DNA of 64,000 nucleotides from Oreocharis arfaki (lineage: Eukaryota; Chordata; Aves; Passeriformes; Paramythiidae): contig VZRR01010904.1 of the NCBI GenBank assembly GCA_013398015.1, positions 1,747,764 to 1,811,763 of the forward strand. Direction: 5' to 3'. A program made the position numbers and the translations under genes. Numbering within the stretch: the first letter of the stretch is position 1; each line of letters begins with the position of its first letter. Under the pieces are notes generated by a model, which did no database searches, had not been told where the DNA came from, and saw nothing but the letters and a program-made list of their open reading frames with translations. Positions 28,294 through 40,500 of this stretch are shown here, piece by piece.

Positions 28294-28665
28294 GCCTGGA
28301 AAAGAGAAGGCTTCAGGGTGACCTAACTGCAGCTGTCCGGTACCTGAAAGTTGCCTGCCAGAAAGATGGAGTGAGAATATTTACAAGAGCATGCAGTGAA
28401 AGGACAAGGGGGAATAGATTCAAACTAAAAGAGAGTAAGTTTAGATTAGACATTAGGAAGAAATCCTTTACTGTGAGTGTGGTGAGGCACTGGAACAGGT
28501 TGCCCAGAGGTGGATGCCCCATCCCTGGAAGTCCCAAGACCAAGACGGATGGATGGAGCCCTGAGCAATCTGGTCTAGTGGACGGTATCCCTGCCTATGG
28601 CAGGGGGTTTGGAACCAGATGATTTTTAAGGTCCCTTGAAACCCAAGCACTCCATGATTCTGTGA
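28294..28665 (+). mobile_element. CR1 LINE, 3' region, right fragment with intact 3' end
   Basis: Resumes with CCTGGAAAAGAGAAGGCTTC. It continues through GGAATAGATTCAAACTAAAA and GCACTGGAACAGGTTGCCCA, a hallmark of the CR1 3' UTR, and ends CCATGATTCTGTGA, the CR1 terminal octamer motif. The open frames across it are fragments of no coding value. Together with 27390-27476 it makes one roughly 460 bp 5'-truncated copy. Confidence 0.93.
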
Positions 28666-31600
28666 GGGAGAACAAAAGGACAAAGTACTTGATCCACAAG
28701 GTAGTGGCAGGAAGTTAAAACTGACATAAAACAGGAGAAGAACTGCAAAACTGAATTGTCATGAAGAAAAGAGGCAAACTTTATCCTTGAGAAATTTTGC
28801 ACTAGTGAAAGCAAGAGTGTTTAACAAGCAAGAGAGGAGGATTACACAATAAAGTTAACAAAAGATAAAGGTTAAGACTGAAAGACTTTGCTGAACTCAG
28901 TTACAACACAGCTCTCAGAAAGTGCTTTATGTGTACATATCACAGAAAATGCCATCATCCAGAACAAGTACAGATTTCACATGAAAGGAAAGAGCTTCAA
29001 AAGGCTCTGTCTCCCAGAGGAACTCTGCCCAGGGGAGCACATTTGCTTCCAGTCCGGCAGCAGACAAACAGTTACACAGATCACTTCTATATCTCCACCC
29101 TCCCATCACCTCAGTGCTATGTAATGTAAATTCACATTCCCCAGTATTGGTTACTAGCCAGTGACAATTTCTATAAGCAGCATAAAATAAGACTAATGAG
29201 ATACTGAAGAAAATCCAGAATGGAGGCTGCTCTAAAGGACTGGAGCAGACTCTGAAGTAACAAAGCCACAATTTCAAAACAGGATGTCTTCTGCACAGAG
29301 CCCATCACTCCACTGGGCATATTAAACAGGGATAGGTAAAGAGGCTATTTAGAGTCCACCTCAGAAATGCAATCATGCCACAGTGATGGGAGTACATTCA
29401 TTAAAGTCCAGCTAACAGTACAAAGAAGTTGTCACAGGCCAAAAAATGTAAATTTAAAAATAACAAAAGTCAGAAAATCTGCATCAATCTCTTTTTAATT
29501 TAGTCCACATTAACATATTCTGGCTGAATATTACTGCAAGTTCCTCTGCTCAGTGTTTATTTTTTTTATCTGCCTTGAAATGGAAACTGTCTTCACTTCA
29601 ACAAACACTTGCAGAAATACAAATGCTGAAAGGTTGAGAACCCGGTTTCAGAAACAAACTCGATCTTTCCTCTGCCAGTTACTATAAAAACTGATTGTGA
29701 GGCAAAATTCAAAAAACACTGAACTTTTGTACTATTTGTACATACACATATATATATAAGCCTTATGTAATTACACATTGTAATAACATCAATTATCTAG
29801 ATCTGAAATGTGCCAATTTTCCAGTTGTTTACACACAGTGAAGAAACTCTGAGATCACTTTTTCAAAACACTGCATCTAAAACTGATGATTTGTTTACAT
29901 GTCTCAGCTAAAGGCACATCAGGAATCTGCCCTAAAGCCTTTGCCTTTCAGTCCCCTTGGCCAACACTCATGACAAGACTGTGTGACCAAAACTGCAGGT
30001 TCCCACCTGCTCCAACACACACTGTTAGAACCAACTCAAATAAAGGAAACAAGAAAGATCCCATTTCAAAGGTTTTATTGCGTGACCTCCATCTTGGATG
30101 AAATAACTGCTTTTGCACTTGCTGTGCCACAAAAACTATTTTCTCCCTATATCTTTGACAAAAATCAAACTTCAAACAGCAAACAAAGGTCAGTAAGTTG
30201 AAACAGGTTAACAACTGATCAAGAATCACACTCATTGCTTCATTACTACAAACATGAAAAAAATATTTATCCATTTGTCACTATTTACACCAGTTGGGTC
30301 ACAGATGTGGCAAGCAAAAAACCAGTTACGGCTGTAGTATCCAAAGCAGGATTTCTGAGAGATAATATAAACTGTTAACAGGAACATACCAAAATTAGGT
30401 TTTGGTTTCTGGCAATAAACATACAACCCTACCATGGAATGTCCTTAGCGTAACTTTGGATGAATACCTCAGAAGTCTGATTAAAGGCTGCTTCCTAAGG
30501 ATGGCAATTTACCTTTATTACACAGGACAGACTTCTGTCAGTACTGCCTTGGTTCTCTGAACTCCAGTCCCATTTCCCTTGCTGTCTGCTTTTGCTTTGC
30601 TGCTATGCTCAGCTGAATTCTAAACAGTTTTGAAGTCAAATTTACAATTACATTACTATATTTGGAAACACACAAATGTTCCAGATAGTAATACCTTTGT
30701 TTCCCATCAAGTATTATTTCACTTCAGAAGCTACTCCTCAGGATTTCTGTGGGGTGTCTTGAGGAATAAGTTAATATTCACCATCAATAAAGATGTAACA
30801 ACACAGCCTTTCATGTTCACTGTACAGATTGATTTGAAGAGTACCAAAGCTACCTCTGGAAAAGTTGTCCAAGTGCTTCCTTGAAAGGGAGTGAAATGAG
30901 TAAGCAGCGAAGGTCCCCCAGCTTCCAATATAGGAAGTTACACCATTGCTGTTCCCTGCTTTCATTACTGCAGACTCCTGGCCTACACAGAAATTTCATC
31001 TCCACAATAAAACATGGAACTGGCAGCTGCCAAATCTCTCTGCTTAACCTGGGATATACTTCTGTATTATCAGATGGATTACATAAGGCGAATGCACAAC
31101 AGGAAGAATGGTTATAAATTAAGTCACAACTAAAGGAGTGGAAGCAGTGTTGTTCATATTATTTAAAACTAAACTGCACACATATATTACTGCTAAATGG
31201 CAGAACCCTGGTCGGAAGGAAGACAAGAAAAAAAATATTTCTCTCTCATTTCCCTGATGTTATGATTGCTTAAATCAATATTATCCCAGTATCCCCCAAG
31301 CTGAGTCAAAAAGGTTCATGCAATTACTTTACATAACCAACTTCAAATTAAATTACATAAAAGGTCATTTTTCCCATAACAGTCTCATTTGCATTTTGTC
31401 CTAGAAACATGTTTCCTACTATCAATTACAGGGAAAAAACCAAACCAAAACAAATAAGCCCTGGTTATGTGCCCCAGGCAATTAATAAATACTTGAAGAG
31501 TGATCGTTTTCTAATTGGGAAGAATAAAAATTAAAAGTATAATGGGTAAGATAAAAAGTGCAATGCATAATTCAGATCAATAACAACGTAGGCAAAGTTT

Positions 31601-32199
31601 ATAACATTCCTAGGTTCTGTTTTAGCTCAAGTTTTTCCTAGTGGATTTTGAAGTTAACCATTACAGGTGGCACATATACCAAGCAGGCTGAGGCAGAAAA
31701 TGAAGTGGAATGTTATTAAAGGGTTTAATTTCTTGTGAAGTGGAGCACAGCTTTGTTCCACCCAAACAGTCATGGTAAAAGACAGGCAAACATTGCGTAA
31801 GCAATCTCAAACCGTTCAGAGTAGTGAAGAAGTGTGTCTCAGAGAACTCATGGCTACTTCTAAGACAGATGCTATAGTATACAGAGAGCAAGCCTCTACT
31901 ATTTTGAATTACAAAGGAAGTAGTGACAGGCCAAGAAGTGGTTTTTTTGGCCTCACCTGCCAGAAAGAAGAAAGCGAACTGTTAAGTCAACCTTTATAAT
32001 CCAGTAGCTTCATAAAGTTAAAATTAGTATTAGATTCCAATGCAGAGAAGATGAATGGAACTAGCAGCAAGCATCCTCCATCTTCCAACAGTGACAGAGG
32101 AAGCTGCATTCCCCCCTCCAACTAATAGCAAAAGCCTCCAGACTTAAATTTTAAAATCATAGCTGCAGTCCCAATTCACCTAAAAAAGCACTTTCTCTC

Positions 32200-32655
32200 A
32201 ATCATGGAATGACTGATGTTGTGGGACCTTGAAAGGTCCTTAGTTTATTCAGTGTGTCCCCCCTCCCCACCAAGCAATCTCAACATCAAATTCAGAATAG
32301 GTTGCTCAGAGGTTTGTGCAGTGAGACCTTTAAAATCTCCAGTTTATGACCCCTGACTCTTACTGTGCAACTCATTGTAGAGCCTGACTTCATATTCTTG
32401 GGACCTCCCTCAAGGTCCTAGAAGACTGTCATTAGGTCCACCTTAAGCTTTCTAGCTTCCAGGAAAAACAAGACTGGTTCTCCCAGCTTCTCCTTATGGG
32501 TCATCTATTCCAACGCCAACACCACCCTTGTGGCTCTTCACTAGACTTACTCAAGTTTATTGCCATCTTTCTTACATGCATGAGGGGGTTAAAACTGGAA
32601 ACAGTATTCTAGAGATGGTTTAAGAAGTATTAAGCAGAGTAATCATTTCACCCAA
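32200..32655 (-). mobile_element. Old CR1 LINE copy, 5'-truncated
   Basis: Read on the minus strand it runs from the end of the CR1 ORF region (ACTGTTTCCAGTTTTAACCC near 32610-32590), through the AGAACCAGTCTTG and GGACCTAATGACAGTCTTCT regions, to a terminal CATTCCATGAT. It is strongly diverged with many small gaps, so older than the copies at 28 and 54 kb. It is in the same orientation as PCCA. Confidence 0.8.
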
Positions 32656-35600
32656 CCCACATGATTATGATAAACACAACATATCTAAAAGCCTTCACCT
32701 CACACATAGTCTCTGAAGCCAATATGTCATTTCAGAAGAGAAGTGCTTCCTCTTTATTCCTTTCTGTATTAAAAATATAAAGGATTGCCCATCAGAATTT
32801 CGGTTCTTCTTCTCCATTCAAATGAGGCAAACATGCTAGAAGAGGGAAAGTAAATGATTCCTTTTCTGGTTTGTTTTTTTTTCCTCATGTATTTTGGGAT
32901 GACTTTTGTGATAATCTCTTGGAAAATGCCCCATCTTTCATTGGCACTGGATGTGTCTCCCAAAGAGACTAACTGATGTGAGACATGGTTTAATAACCAG
33001 GAAGAGTGGAACATCAAGAAAAAGAAAATCTCAGTATTTTAAAAGAAAGCCAGGAAAACATTAACTGTGAAACAGCCTGAACCACAATGACCAATCCCAT
33101 GAACAGGGTACCAACCTAAAGATCCTTTAATTTGTTTTTTTTCCAAGACTCCTCTTGGATCTTTGTGAAAATAGAGATACATTTTCTGTGCCTACAAAAT
33201 AGGGATAATACACAGTAAATTTCTTTCTCATCAGGCAGATTAGGAAATACAGAGGCTTTCCAAGTTGTTTGGAAGCTGAAATAGAACAGTATCTGACTCC
33301 TGCATGCTTGGCAGACATTTTTATTCTGTAAGCAAAGTGCTTGGAGGCCACTCAAACACAGTGTCTTAGAAACCAAGTGTACTTGTGTCACCTGGCCTAA
33401 CCAGTGTTCCTGCACCCACCCTCAGATCTGCACACCTCCCAAAACATGCATGTGTGCTCAGAGCAACAACCCTCTCCAGTTCACCTACTGCCAGCCAGCA
33501 TTCCAGTCAGCCATCCCTCACATGGACAAAAAAAGGGGATGGCAGCAGCTGCTTTCCCACACTAATCAAACTCTGGACAAGGTTACTTTCGGCACAGCTA
33601 TTATTTTAAAATAACTTGCAATAAACAAACTTCTTCTGGAAGTGAATGTTTACTTAAAGATGGGGAGAAAGAGTTTAATCATGCAAATTACTGAACATTC
33701 TACATGTAATTTCAAGAGAGCATCACACAGGTTAAGGGAAAAGTAGCCAAGATATGTCTAATAATTCACTTTTTCTTAACTAACAGTAAAGGTCTTCTAA
33801 TAAAGGATTTATAAGGGAACTCAAAATGAGACTGGTAAACAAGGCATCTCTTATTTTATTCTTAATTAAGACTCGATATTTATACTTGAAGAATGCACAT
33901 GAGAAATGGGCCAGTACTTCATGCAGTCACCAGAGCGAACACAGCTGACATATTTTACTTACCATCAGTGTACATCACCAGTGGCAATTGTGCAGTTTAC
34001 AAAATAAACAACGGATTGTGCTTGAGCATTAATATTGCACACATCTCTATTGAAATGTTTCTATTTCTTAAGTTTTCCAAATTTAAAACATTTCTGGTAT
34101 GGATTCCTACTGTTAACAACATATTTCTACGTATTTCCAGATCCATGTTGGCTATACATTGTTCTAATTTTTCAAATTGTCACAGCTCTTTTTTAACAGC
34201 TATTCATCTTCTATAAGAAATAGTAAGATATATGAAGCTAATTAATTTTTAAACCCTCCTAGCAAAGTTTACCCTAGGTATTTATATTAAAAAGTTAGTT
34301 GAAGTGATTAAAAAAATTACACATAAGTTAATTTTTGTCTTTGCTTCTCTTGCTGAGCTTCTACCTGTCGTCTGCCCACCATCCTTGTTTGCGTTCAACA
34401 GTTCCCATTTGAGTCCTTGGATTTGTAGAAACGTTTTTCAATGGGTACTTTAAAAACTATCTTCAAATTCAAGTCATGTTTTTTTTTCCTTAACCATGAA
34501 GGGTTTGATCCAGTGCAAACTACACCATTCAAAGGGTTCTCAGTTACTTTGGTGAGCTTTTAATCAGTATTCATGAGTAAGTATTCTTGATCTGAAGTAC
34601 AATGCCATTAAAATGTTCCTTTATTTATAATTAAGAAGGCTAATGTGTCCTTGTGTTTGATACATGGAAGGAGATGAGCAAGACTTTTCATACAGCAGGA
34701 ACAAAGCCTAGGAATTTCACGTGTGCCAGTCATTAGTTTCTACTATGAACCATCACAGTATCTGTTCTTGCGTCTTCTGGTGTCCAGAGCAAAAGCATAT
34801 CTTTAAGAATGGGTTAATATAATACTACTCTTTGGTTTATGTTTTTATTGTTCCCAGTTGTGTGCCACGTGAGGCTGCCTTCTCACAATATGTTATTGGG
34901 ACTCCAACATCTTGCATCCTTGCCTTTTTCCTCCATTCCCCTCTCCCCATTCCCAGTCTGCCACTCACTTTGCACATCTACTGAAGTTCACCAGATTCCT
35001 TCACAAGCTAAGTCTACCCAGGAACTTGCAAAAAAACTACCCCACCGAAAGCAGCAACAGAAAAAAAATGCAGGTTTCATGGTGGTTTAGAGATCTGGAT
35101 CTATTCAGGAAAAGGACTGAATAGTCCAAGGAACATCAGAGAGACAAGACTTGAGATTCTGTATTCAAGTGTCAGGGAAGAGAGAGCCCAGCTATAGCAG
35201 CACCAAGCCTTCAAGAGAGCAGCTTCAAGAGCAGATGATCAGAGTACCCTGGAATCTCTGCTGGATGAAAGCCAGCTGAGTTACCCAAAGATTAGCTAAG
35301 TACCCCCTAGCAGAGACAACAAAGGAACTTTTCAGCTTGAAGCATCACAAGCCCACTGCCACTCAAGGTGGCTAACACCTGTTCCTGTGGTCTCAGTCAG
35401 GAGCCAGGAACAAGCAGGATGCATTAATCCCACATGTAGGACTGTATCACACACAGACTTGTCAATTACATCATGATATCAAGTAGTTCTGGTGCAAAGA
35501 ATAGTCATCCACACACTGAGTCCTGAGGTAAGAAAAATCTGTTCTGCTCCTTAATGAGACTAGAATTTGGCAAGGTGCCAGTCATGTCCAGTGACTGCCA

Positions 35601-36545
35601 ATCTGGCAGTGCTGCCTCCAAAGTGGGATGAGGATTCTGCCACATTGGATTAATGATGAGTGGGGGAACAGGAGTCTCCATGGGATTCATAAAGGACCCA
35701 TGAATGATGAACTATAAATACTGGGGGTTTTTTAATAAGGAAGATGTTCTGCTTGATGAATGCCAGGTGAGGTGAGAGACCTCTATGGAAGAACTGAGTC
35801 TCTGACCACACAGGCCAAGAAAGCATCTACAGCAGATTGGCTATGAGAGAAGTCAACCTTTTAAAACCTGATCCTTGTGAAAGGAAACCAATCTATTTGT
35901 TTCCTTATATGTTTCTAGTAACCATTGGTAAACATTTTTTAAATTGAGCAGTTTGGGATGTTGTAAAGAAGTAATTGCATTTGTGTTTATGTTAACCTAG
36001 TGTATGAGTTAGCAATTTCAAAATGATGCCCATTACTGTATCTAATGAGTATTAAGACCAAGGTACTGAAATACTCCGATAAAATGCCAGATCCTCCAGA
36101 CAAGGCTACAGTGAAAACAAAGGGTGCCAAAAGGCAATTCTAAAGGTGCTACACCAACTTACTGAAGAAGCAACAGTGCTGAGTAAAAAGAAATCTTATC
36201 TTACTATAGTTAACAGTAGAAGTACTGTCTGTAATGAAGTGTGATAGCACAGCAGAACTGAATTAATGTTTATTTTACATATTTCGTATCACCTCAAATG
36301 ATTTTTCTTGACTTTGGGTGTCTTTCATTTACTATTTTATCACAAGAAATATGTATTTGGCCTTCTTGAAAATAAAATTAGCTATTTCAACTTTATGCAT
36401 TATTTAAAAACTCTAATTGTGTGTATGCACAGATATATTTGAAGAAAAAATAAAGAATGGGGAACATGTCAGTCTAAAAATATAAAGGAACAATAATCAA
36501 AAACAACACTGCTCAAGAAAAGAAACATTTCCACATGCAACAAAC

Positions 36546-36656
36546 CTTTAAAACCATCAGGATAGACTTCAGGAAGGAATTTAGTGCTGATGTCTCCTTG
36601 GACAAAGCGTGGATGGACGATCACTTCTCGCAGTAAAGAAATATTGTGAGCCACAC
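36546..36656 (-). CDS. PCCA: PCCA exon: end of biotin carboxylase domain (GVAHNISLLREV to VYPDGFKG)
   Basis: A 111-base exon (2 + 36 codons + 1; phase 1 at both ends), reading VAHNISLLREVIVHPRFVQG then DISTKFLPEVYPDGFK. It corresponds to the human run GVTHNIALLREV...GDISTKFL..VYPDGFKG, which closes the biotin carboxylase domain. The acceptor is TTTTCAG before GTGTGG. The donor is AAAG followed by GTTTGT, which lacks the usual A/G at +3 and A at +4. No better GT lies in the next few tens of bases. Because both ends are phase 1 and the length is a multiple of three, skipping would be frame-preserving. Confidence 0.97.
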
Positions 36657-37462
36657 CTGAAAACAAAAAAACAAATCAATACAAAATCAGGTTATATTAA
36701 TCACAAATTACAGTAGTAAAGGACTTATAAAAATATGAACTCCTATCTTTCTGGAATGAATACTTGTTCACAATTTAGATACCATAGTACTGGTGTAATC
36801 AGTTCAGATATACCAGTTTTGTTTCACCCCTGCCTCAAGACACACCTTTTTAAACACTCAGTTTAATCATAAAGTAAACTAGATTTTCACCTTATCAAGC
36901 CTAATTCAAACACCTAGTTGAGTTAAGGACAGCAAGGACAACCAAAAGACTTTTGGTTCAGTTCTAGAAGATGTAGGCAAGACCAGAGCCATCTCCTTCA
37001 AATGACAAATACTAGCTCAATTCCACTGAACCCTGAATGAAAGATATGCACCATGTTACACCCCAATCACAGTAATGAAATACAGTAATAAGTTTTACCA
37101 CTTACAATATTTTTATCATTTGTAATGCTTAAGAGGCTCCTGTGTAACTTACAAAACAAAGAAATTTATTTCTTCCTCCATATATACCTTTATACAACCT
37201 TGCCTGGTCAGTTCTTTTGTTGAATACCGTGATTCCTCTTTAGCACCTCTCTGTGACCCTGTTAGGCATATAGCCCACAAAAATTATTTGCTTAATTTTA
37301 AAATAACTTATCACAGAACCTTTAGAGTCACCTTTATCCTTTAATTTCTTTGAATATTATGCTACTTTTATTTTCTGCATTTCTTCATCTCTCTCTCATT
37401 CTACTTCTCAGCCTCTCCTCCATCTCCTAAGTTTTAATTGAATAACTTCTGTGTAGCTAAGT

Positions 37463-37532
37463 TAGTGACTTCAGTGCTAAACTGCGAGTACTTCTGACAA
37501 AGTGCAGTTTAGCATTAATATGATGGTCACTA
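37463..37532 (+). repeat. Two-stem imperfect inverted repeat (70 nt hairpin)
   Basis: Inner arms GCTAAACTGC (37476-37485) and GCAGTTTAGC (37504-37513) pair perfectly around an 18-base loop. Outer arms TAGTGAC (37463-37469) and GTCACTA (37526-37532) also pair perfectly. The internal loop is asymmetric, 6 against 12 bases. As RNA on either strand it could fold into a pre-miRNA-sized hairpin. Function is unknown. Confidence 0.8.
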
Positions 37533-40500
37533 GAAGTCGTTTCACTGAAATATTAAATACAAGGAAGTCCTTATAGGAGGTGGGAGAGGAAAGGGGGTGC
37601 GAAAAAATTCTTGAGAAAAAACTCCCTAGATCATTTAAATTATCTTCTCCTTACTGCAAACAATTGTCAAAAAGAAGGTCCTGTCTCTTTTGAAAGTAGC
37701 ATACAGGTCATCTCTGGAAAGTTTAAGATTACAGGCCAGAAAACCAGCATCTTTATCTCCATTCTCTTCTCAATTTTAGAAAGAGATCAAACAAAATCTG
37801 ATGAACCAGAAGAGTTCAATGCCAATATGACTACACACGATAACACTGGCTCATAAACATTAATACTTCTTAAGAGAAACTGAAATAGACATGCAGTTCA
37901 GGAGCATTGCAGGTGTTGATTTATTCCAGGTATGGATAAATGAGGAGCTGCTATATGGAAAGAGGTTATCCAACTTCAGCCGTGCACATTCTCAGCCCTC
38001 TGGAAATGCTAAGTAATTCACATTTTTTCGTCAGTGTCAGAGGAACAGGTAACTCCAAATCACACTGCGTTTGCCATGTCACATTAACTTAGGCTTTAGC
38101 TGCACACTGTTGAGTATAAAATGCAGAACACATCACAAAACAGTTCATAGCAAAAATTTGCATCCACATCTCTTCCAGAGCACAATTCTGTACTTCAGAT
38201 AGGTTTACTCACAAGTTACTGTGATTATATGATCACAATTAGAGATGACATTACACAATTATTTGCACTTTTTTTCTAATAGTTCTAGTTTAAAATAATA
38301 TTGAAAAAGAATTCTTCGTAAACTCAAGTATTTCAGCTGTAAATTAAGTTAGTTGGATTTTTTCCTTGAGATCTCACCAAAGCAAAGACACTAGCAGTAC
38401 AGAGCATGCAAACTGCTGTGGCTACAGGAAATTCTTTTACACTCCTTTTTCTTTTGTGTTTTTCCAGTTTAGAACCATGAACAACATCCTTGTTATTTTA
38501 TATGCAGACCAGTTCAAACACTTTCAAAGCTTTTTTTCCCTACTCGTCTGCTGCTGGTGTGAATTTTCAAGCTCTCTGTGTGGCCGTCACTGAAACCACT
38601 CTCAACACACTGAGTCAGACTGAGCCTCACTGAATCATGAAGTCACAGCTTTAAAGACTCGTTCGTGAGCCATTAAATAGCACATGACACAAACAGTTCA
38701 ATGATGACATGACAGAAATTTGTCCATTTGATTAAAAGAAGATCCTTGCTGCCTGCAACCTAAATAATCATTCACAGACCCTGATTTCATAAACACTGAA
38801 TGAAAGTCACACTGCATCTCCACTAAGCAAAAGAATAAAAAATCTTATGATAAATGACCAAAACCTGGAAACAAATAATGTCTGTCTTTGGCTGCTACAA
38901 ATTCCCCCCAAAATTTCCAGTTTGAATAGTAAGTTGAAATATCCCAGAGATTTCATCTATTAAGTACAGCATCAAGACAAACAGGAGTTCTTCAATGCTG
39001 CCCAACTTTGAACCCAAGATTTAAACATGCTACAATGTGTAACCAGATCATCTCACATTTTTCTTTCCTAAACTGCTATAAGATCCCTGGTGAGGTGATG
39101 GCTGATGACAGACGATAGAACTTGCTGTCTCAACTGACTGCCCCAAAAGACCTAAAATCAAAAAATACTATGAGTATGCTTAATTATTTCTAATTCATGT
39201 GCATCTGAAAAATGAGGCTTCTGCAATGTTTTAAGCTCCAAAATTCCTTTAGTAAGTTCAATAGAGTGGACAGGCCTAAGCTGTTTGGGAAGCAATATAA
39301 ATGCTTTTTATATACATGAATTAAAAATTTAATAAACAAGTTTCCCTTCAAAGTATCATGAAAGGCTGTCTTTATCAGTCCCTGTGATCATTATGTGAGC
39401 AATGACTGCATGGTGGATCTGCTTCTCAAGACTGAGTTGATACTTTTAGCGATGTACCAAGTCATATGGCTTTAAAAAAAATTACCAGTAATCCTTCAGA
39501 AGTCTAGAAGTTTTAGATTTGCAATTTAGTGTGACCTCTGTCAAAGTTCATAAGGTCTGCATCTGTGTGCGAGTAACTACTAGGCTACAGAAATATGGAC
39601 CCCTAGAGCAGCTTGCTACTGACTACCTGCTGCTTCCAAAACACTGGCCAGACATTAGCCTCACACTCTCACAGGATCAAACAGAGGCTAACAGGCAGTG
39701 CTTATTTCATGCAAAGTTAGACGCTAAACTGAAGTATATTGTATTTATGTTGCAGTGGTTTTCAGAGAATTTTTCTTTTTCTTGACCAGATCTGCAGACT
39801 GCCAGGAACAAAATCACATTTGTTAGCCTGACAAGCCATGACATTTTCAACAAACAAGCAAAATCCTAAACTATATCAATTTATTTCTCCTCCAGAAAAC
39901 AAAATTTCACTTCAGCATCATGATTTTTACATTGTTAAGGCTGATGCAGTTACAGTTATCTTCTTCTTTCCTCTGAGTCAAAATATAATAAAATATAATA
40001 ATCACCATTCTCTGTATGTCTATTTTTTTCATTTTACTTGGCTGTAGTCTTCATACAATTTTACATGAGAAGCTGCTCAATTTAAGATATGCTTCTTGGG
40101 TTTCAATTTTTACACACTATTTTCCAGAATATATTTCTAAAAGAAAGCAGACTAGCATTTAAATTATGGAGAAGTAATGAAATTTTTAAAAACTACATGT
40201 TCATATGCTTTATATAGAACACATATTCCTGAGGTTCCATTAATTTTCCAGTTAAATTGTCATTATTGCCTAATGAATACAGGAACACACTAAATAATCA
40301 CACTGTTCACCAGAGCTTATTAGCAACCTCTGTTTGAAGAAGCCCTCATTTTTAAAAAATTAAATTATAATCAGAAGAAATTACACCCCATACTGCCTGT
40401 CTTGATTTTGCCTCCTTCCCTTCTTCATTCTCTGCCTTAAAAACTCTGCTAAGTACACCAGACTTTTCACTAACTTACATACTGTAGCCTAACTCCTAAC

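Larger units (their letters stand above)
26572..36545 (-). other. PCCA: PCCA intron, 9974 bases
   Basis: Complete intron with weak donor GTTTGT and acceptor CTAG. It holds the CR1/LTR nest at 27390-28665 and an old minus-strand CR1 at about 32200-32655. A more GC-rich, unassigned block lies at about 35100-35880, with an 8 bp stem-loop at 35101-35124 (CTATTCAG, 8-base loop, CTGAATAG). No further exon seen. Confidence 0.92.

Noticed and set aside
28371..28622. 83-codon open frame (reading MRIFTRACSERTRGN...)
   Set aside because: It lies wholly within the CR1 3' UTR-like region and is a by-product of the repeat.
33893..34216. Possible extra minus-strand exon suggested by a GTAAGT-like donor near 33970
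   Set aside because: The PCCA exons on either side join in frame without a missing segment, and no acceptor or coding sense accompanies the motif.
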